From NCBI RefSeq assembly GCF_001949145.1, contig NW_019091458.1, forward strand, positions 856,861 through 920,860: a stretch of DNA of 64,000 nucleotides. Reading direction: 5' to 3'. Origin of the DNA: Acanthaster planci. Lineage: Eukaryota > Echinodermata > Asteroidea > Valvatida > Acanthasteridae. Below, in pieces: positions 11,830 to 24,500 of the stretch. The position numbers and the translations under genes are program-made. Below the pieces are notes generated by a model, which worked only from the letters and a program-made list of their open reading frames with translations, was not told where the DNA came from and did no database searches. Each line of letters opens with the position of its first letter. Position 1 is the stretch's first letter.

Positions 11830-13118
11830 GGAATTTACGCACAGTTGAAGAATTCCAGCCCCAAAATCCATGAAGCCATTTTTCGATGGTAAAAATATCT
11901 TCTATTTACTTAATCTGGCCCGCACCCATGTAGATTCAAAACGATGCCTTTGGAACATTTTAAAGTGAGAGATAGCAGTGCCGACGAGAAAAAAATGGAC
12001 GTAGTTTTGGAGCACATGCAAACGGGCACTGTTAGTGCTTTGCGCATACACTCTACTCAGGGCAGTGAAGTGTCGTATCTGGACCTCGCACGAGCCACAG
12101 GAAGATGTGATTTATTCTCCCTGCATCTGCACAGTCGGAAGCAACCCTCTTCCTGCCCCCGAAAAAAAAAACCCTTTCGACATTATCCACTCATGCTTGA
12201 AATCCATTCAATTTACAGCACTGCTGTCTAATCCACCAGAGTCTCAATAATTCATCTCCATCTCACTTTCAGGCTGTAGCTCACTCACCATTCCCATGGG
12301 AATGTAGGCAGCAAATCTCCCAATAACCTCCTATTAAGTAATGACATGCTGTGATCGCAGTCATCACTAGTTACTCTGGAGAAGGATTCTTTTCAAACTA
12401 TGGACGTGATCACACAAATGTAAAATTGGTGAAATGTTTCAAGGACCCATGCAGTGCAATTCTTTTAGTCCAATTCTGGTAAATGCGGAGTTGTCTCCCA
12501 TCTGACTTGTTTTTCATTATTTTTTGTTCTCTTTTGAGAGTATTTTCATGCTTTTTAACTTTTTTTGCATTTGCATATTATGTATCAGCAAAAGTTTGAA
12601 GTCATCCGAAACAGAAGTCACAGTGTTATAGCTTTTCAGTGCACTACAATCTGTCAGATTTTTGGACATTTTGTTGCCGTCTAATTTGTTCAATTTGGCA
12701 CTTCATAGTTTCAGTTCGTGACAGTGGGTCAATGAACACTTTTTGTCACAAATATTTCCACTGAGCAAATTCTGGATTCGCTATTTAGAAAACTTCCAAA
12801 TGGACAATATCTCCCTGTAGCACAGCTGTAGTACCCTAATTTGTCTGGAAAAGTATTGCAAATATAAATGTTAAACAAGCATGAAGCAAGGCAAAATTGC
12901 AACACAAGTCATGTCCACTAGCCACCATCAGGCTACTCCAATGATGATGACAAAAAGGAAGCCATACTGGTTCCGTAAGTCCCATTACGATGCATCAAAT
13001 ACAGCCTCGTCGAGCAACCACCTTGCAAGGTGTCCCATGTACCATTTTGTTATGAGGATAGCACTGAGTGGTGACAGCACTGCTTATAACCATGACACAT
13101 AGGTGTCAATGGGGGGGG

Positions 13119-13157
13119 GCATATCCCCCAACTTTTTCAAGTGGGGGATATCATGCC
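13119..13157. repeat. Short inverted repeat
   Basis: GCATATCCCCCA and TGGGGGATATCATGC face each other across AACTTTTTCAAG. This resembles the core of a common invertebrate dispersed repeat, but no flanking ends were found. Confidence 0.4.
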
Positions 13158-16100
13158 ATTCGTTCCCTCCACTTTCTTCTGCACCCTAAATAAAAATGAA
13201 AGTGGAGTGGGCCTACATTATTTTCATTCACAAAATTATTGAAAATTATTTAAAGAATGAAAAAATTGTGCAAAAGCATTTGCTAAAAGAGTGGTAAGAA
13301 ATTGCCTCATATCATACCACAAAACATCTAACATCCAAAATTTCTTGCGGCCCTTGAGCGGGCCCTTAAGCGGGTCTGAACCCCATGCTGTTAGGACTTC
13401 CAGCTTCGCTTTCACATGAGTTCAAATCAAGGTTATGTTCCCCCACCTTTGAAAGGCGATTGACACCCATGCCATGGCAACCAGTCTATCGGACAGGCTC
13501 CCAAATTAAACCTATTTGAAAAGATTCGGTGATACATAATAGAAAATGAATGAAAACTTACATTTCTTAATGAAAACTTACATTTGCTAATAACCATTAA
13601 TTCTGAAAGCTAGGAAATGCTTAAAAACTCGGAATGAAAAAGTCCCCTATAATTTTACAAATAAAATATTTGTCCACAGTCTGTCAAAAAATTTCATTTA
13701 AATTATTCCTTTATTTATGTAGTAACAAAGTAAAACATCTAATCTAACAACTGAGACATACCAGTAAATGTTACTGCAACAGAGCAGATTGACATGAACA
13801 CAAGATGAATTAAAACCAATGGAAAATACAGGACTCTTTCTACCTGTGTTACCAGCATCAAAACTGTCGTCACTGTAAAGTATCATTCCAAAGGCAATAG
13901 TGATTTTAATGCTTCATAATGTATTTGAATCTCAACAATCCACCATGGAAATTAATAAACCATGATGTCTAAACTACATATTTAAGGTAGCAATTAAGTT
14001 CGGCGGGCGATCTAAGTAGTAATGGTGCACTTAATATACACAACATTTAAAGGACTGTTGAATGTTTCAGTAGATTAGTTGCTTAGCAACACAGTTAAAG
14101 GGTCCATGCCAACTTCGGTGGCCAAAATAAAAATATCTGTAGTGAGTTACAAATGCAAAAACATTTTGTTAATTATTGCTCAGGATTCATTGCACTCAAA
14201 ACCCTACAATATCAACTGCAGTGGCAATTGGCAAAGTTAAACAACAGCACTACATGTCCTTGGACACACATGTCCAAGGTTTGACATTTTCCTGAAGCCA
14301 AACACAGCACACTCTTCAGGATGTTGCAATAACCAGTTTATGTCCGAACTATACAAATGTACATCCTGCTAGCATAATACAATTAGCATGGTGCTACCAC
14401 TAACTATACAACTGCTACATGAACATGTCCAACATTTAATTCTACAAGTGCGCTAGGTCAATTTGACCAACTTGCGTGCTGTATGACTGTAGTGTTTGTC
14501 ATAAAAATGGGGCCAATTAGTTTCAAATGATACCTTGATAGCATTTCTTTAGTCATGCATTACCAAGCACTATTGTTTGGAAAATGGCAAGTCAAAACCT
14601 GTAAGCGACACTTCACGTTAGACAATTATGACAACATTCAAACATGGCTTAATGGAAGTTTGTTTTGGCGAAAATGGTAAATGAACATTTATTTAAGTGA
14701 AATGTATGGAACATGGTCTAGAGAACAGTGTGATGATATGTTTTGGAGGCAATTGGCTGAGGTATTGGTCAAAGGTACACTCAGAGCATTTTAGTCCTAC
14801 TTTACAGCCAACATGTTTATAGTCACATAGCACAACTTGACCAAATTTATTCTTTATTTCAGGATTTAAAAAAATGTATGTATTATTTTTTTAAACAGTG
14901 CAAGCAAATACAGTCCATGTTAACATTGTACATGTATGGCTACGGACAATACAAAGAGATTAATTGGCTCACCAATGGCGATAATGTAGTCACCCCCACC
15001 TCTGGTATTAACAAACATTTCCTGAATCCCCCCCTTCACCACAAATGTCTTAGATCTGCCCCAGACACGATTCAGTGCACCCCTTTAAGATCCTACTGTA
15101 AAGGTGGGATCTGCATTTTGTTATTTCAACAAGGTCTAGTGATTGGACTACAAAGTGGAACAAACTCAATTTTGATTGCTTGTGTTTATTGGGGCCATAT
15201 CCCTGGATTGCCAATATCAAATAAGATGAAATTGAAAGCATCATCATGCTAATAATGTCCTCTTTAAAAACCAAGTTATAAATGGACAGTATGCCCTGCA
15301 CCTGCAGTATATGTATTTTTTTTTGGGGGGGGGAAGACACTAGTTTCTGCAGGTTTTTCCACAGACAGCTCTATGAATATGAAGCATCTAGAAACCTTGA
15401 TTTCTAAGTTACACTGTTTACTCTCAACATCAGGGGCAACACTGTTTGCCAGGATAAACATAAATGTCAAATACATGTAAATGATTTAAAATCACGATTC
15501 CCATTTTAAAAGTTATATCTACATGACATTTGTATCAACATGGTTGTTCACATACAAAGACCAGAAAATTCCATTAACAAAATTATTACAAATTCTCCTT
15601 TATTACCTGTGTTTTATACTTCCTTAAACATCTACCAATTGTGAATCTTATCTACTGTAGACTAAATATGGCTGTATTTTTAGAGATGTGTAGTATTTTG
15701 CATATTTCATCATTATACAGCCATGAGTAAAGCACATTTTTCTGTGCTTTAAAAGCACTGGTACAATGTTTGGTCCAAATTAATGGAAATATAGGGAGCT
15801 GGATCACCAAATCCTCACGTCTATGATTGCCAACCTAATGCAGCCTCTCGTTCAAAAACTAGTTACATTAATGATAATTTCCCTACATATAGCAAAAGAA
15901 ACCAAAAAAAAAACAACAAAATTGGGTAAACAGATGTGATATTATGATGCAAAACGAAACACAAGAAATCTTTTCCACATCAAGAAATGCTCAAGAACTG
16001 TACTGTGCACTATGCACTAAACAGGGTACAAGTTTGTTGTTTTGGTTATGGAACATCTTAATGTCTTGCACTAAAAGCAATAGTGACTATGCACGTCCAT

Positions 16101-16497
16101 GAAGACAGCAGTGACAGATGGACCACATCCTTGATTTTACACCATTCCATTCTGCAACAAGTAGAACATGTCAATTCTCAAGAGCAGCCAGAAGTAACAG
16201 GCAATGAACAACAAAGGAATGCCTTGTGGTCATTTAAGTAGCTTGCAACTTCCTTGGGTGATGATTTGTAATAAACTTGATTACAATGATAAAATCAACA
16301 CTAGCATGGTTGAAGCCAGTGACTTGAATTACAGCAAGGGCTACAAAACTATCATCCAGGTTCATGGTTAATATCTTTTCAAACTATTTGCATGATTTCT
16401 CAAGTATTACACTGTGGTCAAAGCTCAGCAAGAAAATGCATGCTTGCAAGTGGGGAGTGGGTGTAATCAGACAACCCACTACGACTTTCTGGATTCA

Positions 16498-16915
16498 CTT
16501 TTTTTTTTACAATCTTCCTTATTTTAAGAATGGACTCAATCACAGCTGAACATTTACCTCTGGTAAAAATGGCAACATTGTTTGTCACATTTTGATAATT
16601 AAATTCCCAGACTTCTTTGTGCACACATGAAAGATTCAGAACAGAAAAACCCACTCTTTTAGTATTATTTCTGGTAATGAAACCAAAGATTCTCCCAAAA
16701 GCCCCTGAGGCACTGTAGCTTGCAAGCCTGAAGAAACCTGTAGAAAGGGTTACAGGTTTTTTAGAGGTGGGAGGAAAACCCAAGAGGAATATTCTGGGTA
16801 AAAGCCATGGAGTCAGGTACATGTAGGGACTGAAAACCCAATCTACATGTGGACTGAGTCGGGAATTGTACCTGGGCTTCAGAGGTGCAAGACCCTCACG
16901 GCAAGCCCCTTTTTG
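16498..16915 (-). mobile_element. tRNA-derived SINE with A-tail
   Basis: Read on the minus strand, an A-box-like TTGCCGTGAGGG and a B-box-like GGTACAATTCCCG lie near 16905-16860. A body containing GGTTTTCCTCCCACCTC follows, and the element ends in a run of ten A at 16500-16509. Promoter, body and A-tail are in the correct order for a retroposed SINE. I did not find clear target duplications. Confidence 0.6.
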
Positions 16916-18132
16916 TGAACCTGTGAAAGGGCCAGGAACAAAAATGTTTAATTGTATCCATTTTGATTCAATGAAGCACCAGGGTAAACAGATGTCAGAG
17001 ATGAACAGTATTGGACTGCTTTGGAGTGGTGTTAATACATAAATGTCTAGAACTTCCAGTGTGATTCAGTGATGACGAAATCTACAATCCTTTACTACTA
17101 AAGTGGAGACAAATATATTCTGCTTCTTGAGGCTGTCCACAGCACAGCCAAACTTCACTCCAAAACATTGTTTTTGGCTGTTCGCTTCATCTTTAAGCTA
17201 TACAAAGCTATAAACTTCGGGTCAAGCTTAGAGATGGACATTATGCTTACAGGGCACTTCCTCAGGAAGTCCTGAACACGGTTATCACCTCTGCGAACAT
17301 TATATAAAGGGTCTACAATCATATTATTGTTAAACTTTACATTTCAAAATAGAACAAAATAGAACTGTTTTAGACAGCGGTGTGGCACAAAGGTGTAATG
17401 TTGCCCTCAAGAAGTATGTGTTTTTCCATGCTACAAACATTTTGTACATTGATGTGCAGGTACTGGGTATACTCTGTGATGCTGAGTACATTATGAAGTG
17501 TATAGGATTGTTATGAATGTTATATGCAGAAGTTTGTAACCTGCTTCACAAAATGAGAATGAGGTTGCACAAATTGTATCTGTGTCTCACAGACCAGGCC
17601 TCAGCTCAAGAATTTATCTAATTATACACGGTAAGTCACATCAGCAAACTAAAGCAAGTCAAACTCTTCAAATATGGAAAACCTTGAAAAAAAGGACATT
17701 TCCTATCCACTAAAACTTACATTTTACAAAAGCACAAACATCAGACAGTGAAGGACTGAAAAAAGTCAAATCCTTTTCAATGATTCAAATGAGAGCTGCA
17801 AATATTTCAGAAACAGCAAAGAAATATAAATATCCTAAATATAGTACTCTAACTGAATAAAAGCAGTACTGTAAAGGCAAAGTAAGAACAAATCTGGAAT
17901 GTTACAGTTTTGGATAAACTCTTAAAACATTTGTTCACTTGATAAAAGCTTGTAAACGTGCTACAGTAATAAACTCTTGGATCAAAACACTGCATTCTTA
18001 TGCAGCTAATAGAAACCAATGACATTTTCTGAAAAACATCCAAAGACATGGACACTGTTGAGGATGACTGTCATTTTTAAAAATACAATGTGCTACACAG
18101 AAAAAAGCAAATTACAATTTTTGAAATATGAG

Positions 18133-18528
18133 TTAATCTTGCGTATCTGCTCTACTTTCTGGGATATGATGGTTGGGATCAGCTTTGGTTGCCATGCCGA
18201 TGCCCTCCATTATCTTTGCCAGAGAGAAGGTCTGGAACACAATCCTCTCGTAAGGGTGTAAACTTCCACATTCGTACAGACAAGCAAAGTTCATTACTGG
18301 TGTCCCATCATTGCTGCGCGTCTCATAGCCAACCAGGTCTGAGTAAGCACTGGCCCCAGAGTTCAGCTGCCAAGGGGTACTCCATGTCCGGCACCCGTTG
18401 CGACTGAGGCGCACTGACATATTGACACGCGTCTCCGTGCTAGCGGGGTTAGAGAACAGGATCCATGTGCCAGTGTCGTACGCCTCTGGTGGCACATTAC
18501 GGGGAGCACGAAAACCAAAAATGCTGGC
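18133..18528 (-). CDS. Sialidase exon 8 (third Arg, Tyr nucleophile, stop)
   Basis: The acceptor is TTTGAAG|GCCAGC, phase 0. It encodes residues 323-453 with ILFSNP, TRVNMSV, AYSDL and ACLYE, and ends with a 25-residue polar tail after AKIMEG that catalytic domains do not need. Confidence 0.9.
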   Translation of the reverse strand, partial: ASIFGFRAPRNVPPEAYDTGTWILFSNPASTETRVNMSVRLSRNGCRTWSTPWQLNSGASAYSDLVGYETRSNDGTPVMNFACLYECGSLHPYERIVFQTFSLAKIMEGIGMATKADPNHHIPESRADTQD

Positions 18529-21500
18529 CTTCAAAGGGGTAAAAAAGGGAACTTTTACAGATATGTTACCCACTGAATAATACTGTGGCAATCTTAGAAC
18601 ATTTGTTGAGGGATGTACAGATAAAAATAAACTCATCACATTTGAAAACTGTTATCACATTTAAAATGTAGTTACCTTCAGAACCCCAAGAACCACATCA
18701 GACCAAGTTGTTCATGGGATCCAAGTGTTAATTCAGCTCTAGTAAACTTTCATCGAAGCTGACACGTGGCACACTTTTTTGTACCTTATGGGCCATGTAT
18801 TCAAAGCACTCTTACTGACCCTACCTTTCTTAGTCACCAGTAACTCGTGAGGAATGAGCATTCAGTCTATGACATTTTTATCACAATGAGAATGCATGCT
18901 GGACACTTTTTTGTGCCTAATGGATTGTGTAAGTGACGATATATTCAAAGAAGTCTTACTGGCCCTGCCTCTTTCGTAGTCACCAGTGACTCAGTGAGGA
19001 GGTACTCATGAGGAATGAGCATTGAGTCTATGACATTTTTATCACAATTAGAATGGATGGTACAGTGTTGCTCTTCAGTCTACACTTATTTAGGGTGATT
19101 CATGTTGTCAATCTTACCTGGCATCCACCAAAGTTACGAACTGAAGGAATCCATTTGGTCAGGGTGTGTCCAGGTTCAGGAAGCTGAGTGGCCAGCTCTC
19201 CAGGGTTAAAGGTCAAGCAGCCATCTTGGCTGAAAGCTTGTTGCCGTGGTGACTGAACACCCAGGGTTCTGCTGTTGATGTAAACCCTGCCATCATCAAA
19301 CTCAACCACCTGAAGTTTATTAGAAAACAACACTGATATTGCTGAAATAGTGATGTAACTTCCGATGGTATTTTGTGGCAGAGTAGATTGAAGAATGCGA
19401 GGCTGGCCCTGGCTGATTCAAATCTCATACAGAAGGCCCACTTACACCATTCAACAAAAAGCTAGGAAGGGTCCTCCAAGGCAATGATTAACATCTTCCT
19501 GATGCAGAATATCCTCGGTATGTAGCCACTGACTGCAGTAACCACCACTATATGAGAATCAAATTGAAATGAGTCACACCAACTTCATCAAACCAAGTGG
19601 CTTGATAGTTCCAATATCAGCACCACTATAAGACAGAAGTTGTTGGTTCAAGTCCCTCACAAACTTGCCAATTTTTCTCAGAATTTTTTGGACATGCATC
19701 AAAAATGACTGAAACAATGGTGTAAAGATTGTCCATACCATCATAAGTTTCATACGGGTGCATAGTCAATTCTTCAAAGAGACAAACTGTTTCCTTAACA
19801 TCAATGATCAATCCCTATTGTAAAGTTCTGTTTTATTCCCTTCCTGAATACAGTCCTAATGCTATTTCAATTCATTTCCTAGAAATGACTTTTATTTCAT
19901 TTTTGTCTCTGAACTACATGTAGATCGTATACCAAAATTATTATGCTTGTGATTTTCTAACCTCATCTGATCAAGTCAGCATCAAATTGTGACAATTAAA
20001 TTAAGCCTCTTGATATAAAAAAAAATCAGTTTAAGCCAAAAAATTGTTTGTCTCTGGTCAGACTGATGTCCAGAATTGTTGTAGCAACACTGCTTCTCCC
20101 CCTCCTCCAGGGTTGGATTGTAGAGACAATGCAGATACACATTGTCAAGTCATGGCACTAGACTAACTTTATCATGATTATGAGCTGACAACAAACAACT
20201 TTGTATCCATAGTCTGCTATCATTGTTCAACATCAATCTTGTCGGGCTCTATCACCCTGAGTAAAAGATTGAGCTGCTAGCAAATATGTTGAGGCATAGG
20301 TTGAGTGTGACAATAGAGGGAGCTGATGCAGTTCTCGCAGAGAAAAAAAAAATTGACGTGCATGCTTGAAATTGACGCTCGCTCTGACCAGAGAAGAAAG
20401 ACTTTTTTGGGGCATTGACCATTTCCCATGACGGGGTAAACACACAGTAAAATTGAGTAAGTGGTCATGCACATGTATGCACATGTCCATAATATCTTTG
20501 TCTATGAATACCTTCCTTTATGATTTCTTTATGTCTTAATAAATGCCCATGCATGCAATACAAATATCTACAAATCTTTTGAAAATTCACCTTTATGCTT
20601 CAGTTAACCTATTTTCAACTTTTGTTTTGCTATTTATAAAGCTATTTGATTCCTTTATGGTTTTTCTGCTAGTGAGAAGTGACAAAATCATGAGCAAAAC
20701 TGTGATGTTATCCAAGTGAGGAAACCTCCATCTTTCACCGATTTGTGCCAAAAAAAGCAAAATGCAGGAATGTTTCACAGTCTGCTCTCCTAAACTTCCA
20801 TTACTTTAGTTATGCATTATGTGACTCTGAGTACCTTGCAATAAGCCAATGAGCAATTTTTTTCATCAAGATTTTTCATAAGAAAATGTTTGGTTCACAA
20901 TATTAACAGAAAGACACAGAAACCGAATAATGTCTTCCATGAATGATAATACAGCAACAGTGCCCTCTAGAATTGTTCAGAAAACAAATAATTTTAAATA
21001 TTTCAAACAGTCCACTTCTCCAATATTTGTATTCCACAAAGGATACATGTACAGGTGTATGTCAAGTAGTTTTCATACACATTAGAAGAGTACAAAGCTG
21101 CACAAAAAGTGTGTCTGGGAAAATTCATCTGGGGACCCTTTAACAAAAGGAAGAATATTATTAACAATTGAGCTGGATTATCAAGGTTTCAATTCATTTT
21201 CTGACATCCATACGTTGAAATCCCATGACTTTGCTTGGTTTTCTTAACACATGTACATGTACAATTAATCTTCATAGATGTCGAAGTAGTCTTCACGCAT
21301 CATCAATACTAAATTCCCTGGAATTAAAGTACATTACTGAATTCAAAAAGGTATGAACCAGTAAATACACATTCTAAACCCTAACCACCAAAACACAACC
21401 CCTTGCATGAAAAATGCATTTGGTGTGTTTGAAAATAGTGACAGTTCACTCAACAACCAGCAGAAAACAACTACAAACAATTAAATATTTCCCCTTGGAA

Positions 21501-24500
21501 TAACAATTTAATTAGTCAAGAATTGTCAGGCTAGGTATTTCTATGTTTATTTCTCCTTATTCATCTGAGATTGTTTTTGATATCTGTTGTGTTTTTATGG
21601 TGTACTATTTTAATTTGAGAGGGTTTGTGTATATATTCCCTGTCACTGTGTCCTTGTAAATACTGCAATCAATAGAGTAATATTGACTTGAATAACTGCA
21701 TCCTGTAATGACAACACCAGCTAGCTTTGAAATGTGCTGGAATTTTACCAGGAGACATGTCTACAGACACTAGGGTATCTGATGAAAGTACACAGACAAA
21801 ACTGGGTGAGACAGACTAGCTGTTTGGGGGACTTCTGAAAATGAAGGATGGCAAACATTTGAAAAAATATCTGTGTCTTGGTGTCAACTGTTAATCCTGA
21901 AGCAACTTTCTGCATGCTAACCATATGTGAGATCAATCAATATGCTGACAGCCTACACAAAATTTTGAAATTATTTTATACTCCCATCTGTTTCACAAGG
22001 TTTGTAAAAAAATAAACAGTTGGTAGAACACCAGTGTGGTTTCCATAGGGGATAATGGTCTAAATACTAGTCCCCTTAATTTCTTTGTTCAACCCACATT
22101 CATGCATGGACATTAACGGAAGAGGGCATAACTCTTTGGGGGTGGGGGTTGGGCAGCTACAAATTCTGGTCAACAGCTGTGCAGAGGGAACTGGATTTAT
22201 TGAGATGTTTTCTGTCAGGAAAGATTCATAAGTGTATTTGAAATAGCAGTGTTAATCAATCCTTTCTTTATACTGTTACACGGTACCAGTATGTTCCAAT
22301 TTATCAAAAATTTCCCCACGTTGTCAACTGATGTTTTCTTATATTATTTTATAAGCAAATTGTGGCAACGCGTTCATGCTTTTGTCAACTGTCAACTTGA
22401 AAATGGCCTCTCCATAGCAACCTCTTGGCAGTAAACTGTATTATAAATTCATCCCTATTGCTGCTTGGAAAAAACACATTAAATTTGCTGAACTGCATGG
22501 AGCATGTATGTTTGACCACTAGCTCATAATGCAGCATGACACTGTGTAGCCACCTCTTGGCACACAGTGTACAGGGAACCATTCATAGAAACCATGTCAG
22601 TGTTGAATTCTAAGTAACTATGGGAAAGTGTAGTTTTATAGTAACTTTCCTTGACAACCCCCCCTAATCTAGGTGACAATTACTTGGCCTAGTGTGACAG
22701 ACAATGATTAAAAGCAGAAATAGATAGTCTTTGATGCTTATACATGTACACACTTAAAGCTTCAATAGCTATGCAATATCATCTACATGTATGATAGATA
22801 CCAAACTACAGATATGCTGGCATGACCCATAAGACATTTGAAGGGAAATGCATGCATGCACATGTGGAAACCTCACTGCTTAAATTTATGACAAATGTAC
22901 CAATACACCATACTGTACCATGCACAGACACTAGACACTCTGCATAACATTAATTTTATGATTGTATCAATGTGCCTGAATTTGTATCTCTTGAAACTAA
23001 TTGTGAAATAAGGTGCTGGTACTTTTTAAACAATTTAAAGCATCATTTTCCAAGTTTGTGTGTGAGTGGGTACTGGCATGCCATTCCTTATACAATGCAG
23101 ATAGTGAAACGTCATGTGCATTGGCCCAAGTCCACAAGATGCTCCCCCCCCCTGAAAAGCGGGTTTGGAGCCACTTGCGGATTAGGGTGTAGCCCATAAG
23201 TTTTAAACCATCAACAAAAATTTGGTGTTCACAGTGCAAGAAAAATCAGCATTTTCATCAAGATTACTACACTACATAACAAGCAAAGGAATATCCACAC
23301 AAGCCTGAGGTATGCAATGCTAACCTTTGTGCCCCGGCCGACGCTGTATTGAGGTCATGGTTTCTTTTACACCTGTATGTCTTACCCATGGTTGTCTGCA
23401 CAAATACATAGGTTTCTGACATTCTCTTCAATAGAATTTGTAATGTTCAGCAATAAGAGTTTATAAGTTGTTAATAACGCTGATTTATGTTGTACCTAAA
23501 TAATCCAATTTCAATACTTGTAATGTTAAGCACTGTTTATAAATTCCTTGTACATATTATTTAGAGTGTTTTTCTAAGGGAACAAGTTGATGGGACTTAC
23601 ATTTACATGTATTCAGTATCGTTCAATACTTGAACAAGAAATCAAGATGTATAAATGTTGATGCCACTTGGATTCTAACCTGAGACCTTCCAACAGCATT
23701 TTAAGTGCAGTATCTAAACAAAGCACGGGACTGTTGAAGATGGAGCCAAGCTATACATTGTAGGTGTGTTCCTTGTATTTCAATTGCAACCAACACAACC
23801 CAACAAAAAGCAGTCTTAGTTCTTTAACATCTGTGTGAAAAATCACACTGCACTTGTGAGGGAACCCATGCAGAACTAAAATCAATCTTTGGGTCTGTGC
23901 AATAAGCTCATTATTCATGGCTCATGTGACCTCTCCTGGCAATTGCTTTCATGCCAGGATTCTGGGGGATGATCGTCGGGTTTGTTTATGCAGTGGCTAA
24001 TTTAAGGAATAGGCTACACAGTCCTTATTATTAAGCCATGTCTGTGTTGCTGTCTCTGTTAGTTAGAAGGAACAAACATGAGGAAGGGTTACCTACATGG
24101 GGTGCATGTGTATGGACATCTCCACGCTGATCCTGTCGGCATTCGCAGTTTGCAATCTCAAACATATGCTGCATTTATTCCAGTGATCCCACTTTGATCA
24201 GACAACACAGTTACAACTGCCTTCAAACACAGAATGGCATAACATCTGCATAAATGAATGCTGTGTACTTTTGCAAACTGTATGCTGGAAAAGTGACCTC
24301 CCTTGCAGCCTTGTCTCGCACAACAATGCAATTCAATGACCTGACACTTCTTGAATTATCCGAGCAAGTTAATACCATATGCCTGCCTTTCTGGTAAGAG
24401 ACTGATCTATATGTGCATGAATGTGCTTCAACTTCATACACATGTACATGGGTACTGTACTGTGTTGTTCGGGAGGTTCAGATTCAGTGAGTTTGCATTC

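Larger units (their letters stand above)
6298..18132. other. Long gene-free interval between convergent genes
   Basis: No exon with recognisable similarity and splice signals was found in these 11.8 kb. The interval contains SINEs, inverted repeats and a diverged tandem duplication, listed separately. The 3' UTR of the sialidase gene (minus strand) must begin at 18132 and may extend several kb. I saw no AATAAA on the minus strand close to the stop; the first clear one I noted is near 15.6 kb, so the 3' end is left open. Confidence 0.5.

Noticed and set aside
14878-15252. 124-codon open frame on the plus strand
   Set aside because: The translation has no recognisable domain, no splice context and biased aromatic/low-complexity content; the opposite strand is equally open. 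Likely chance in non-coding DNA.
16418-16822. 134-codon minus-strand frame
   Set aside because: It lies inside a SINE with pol III boxes and an A-tail.
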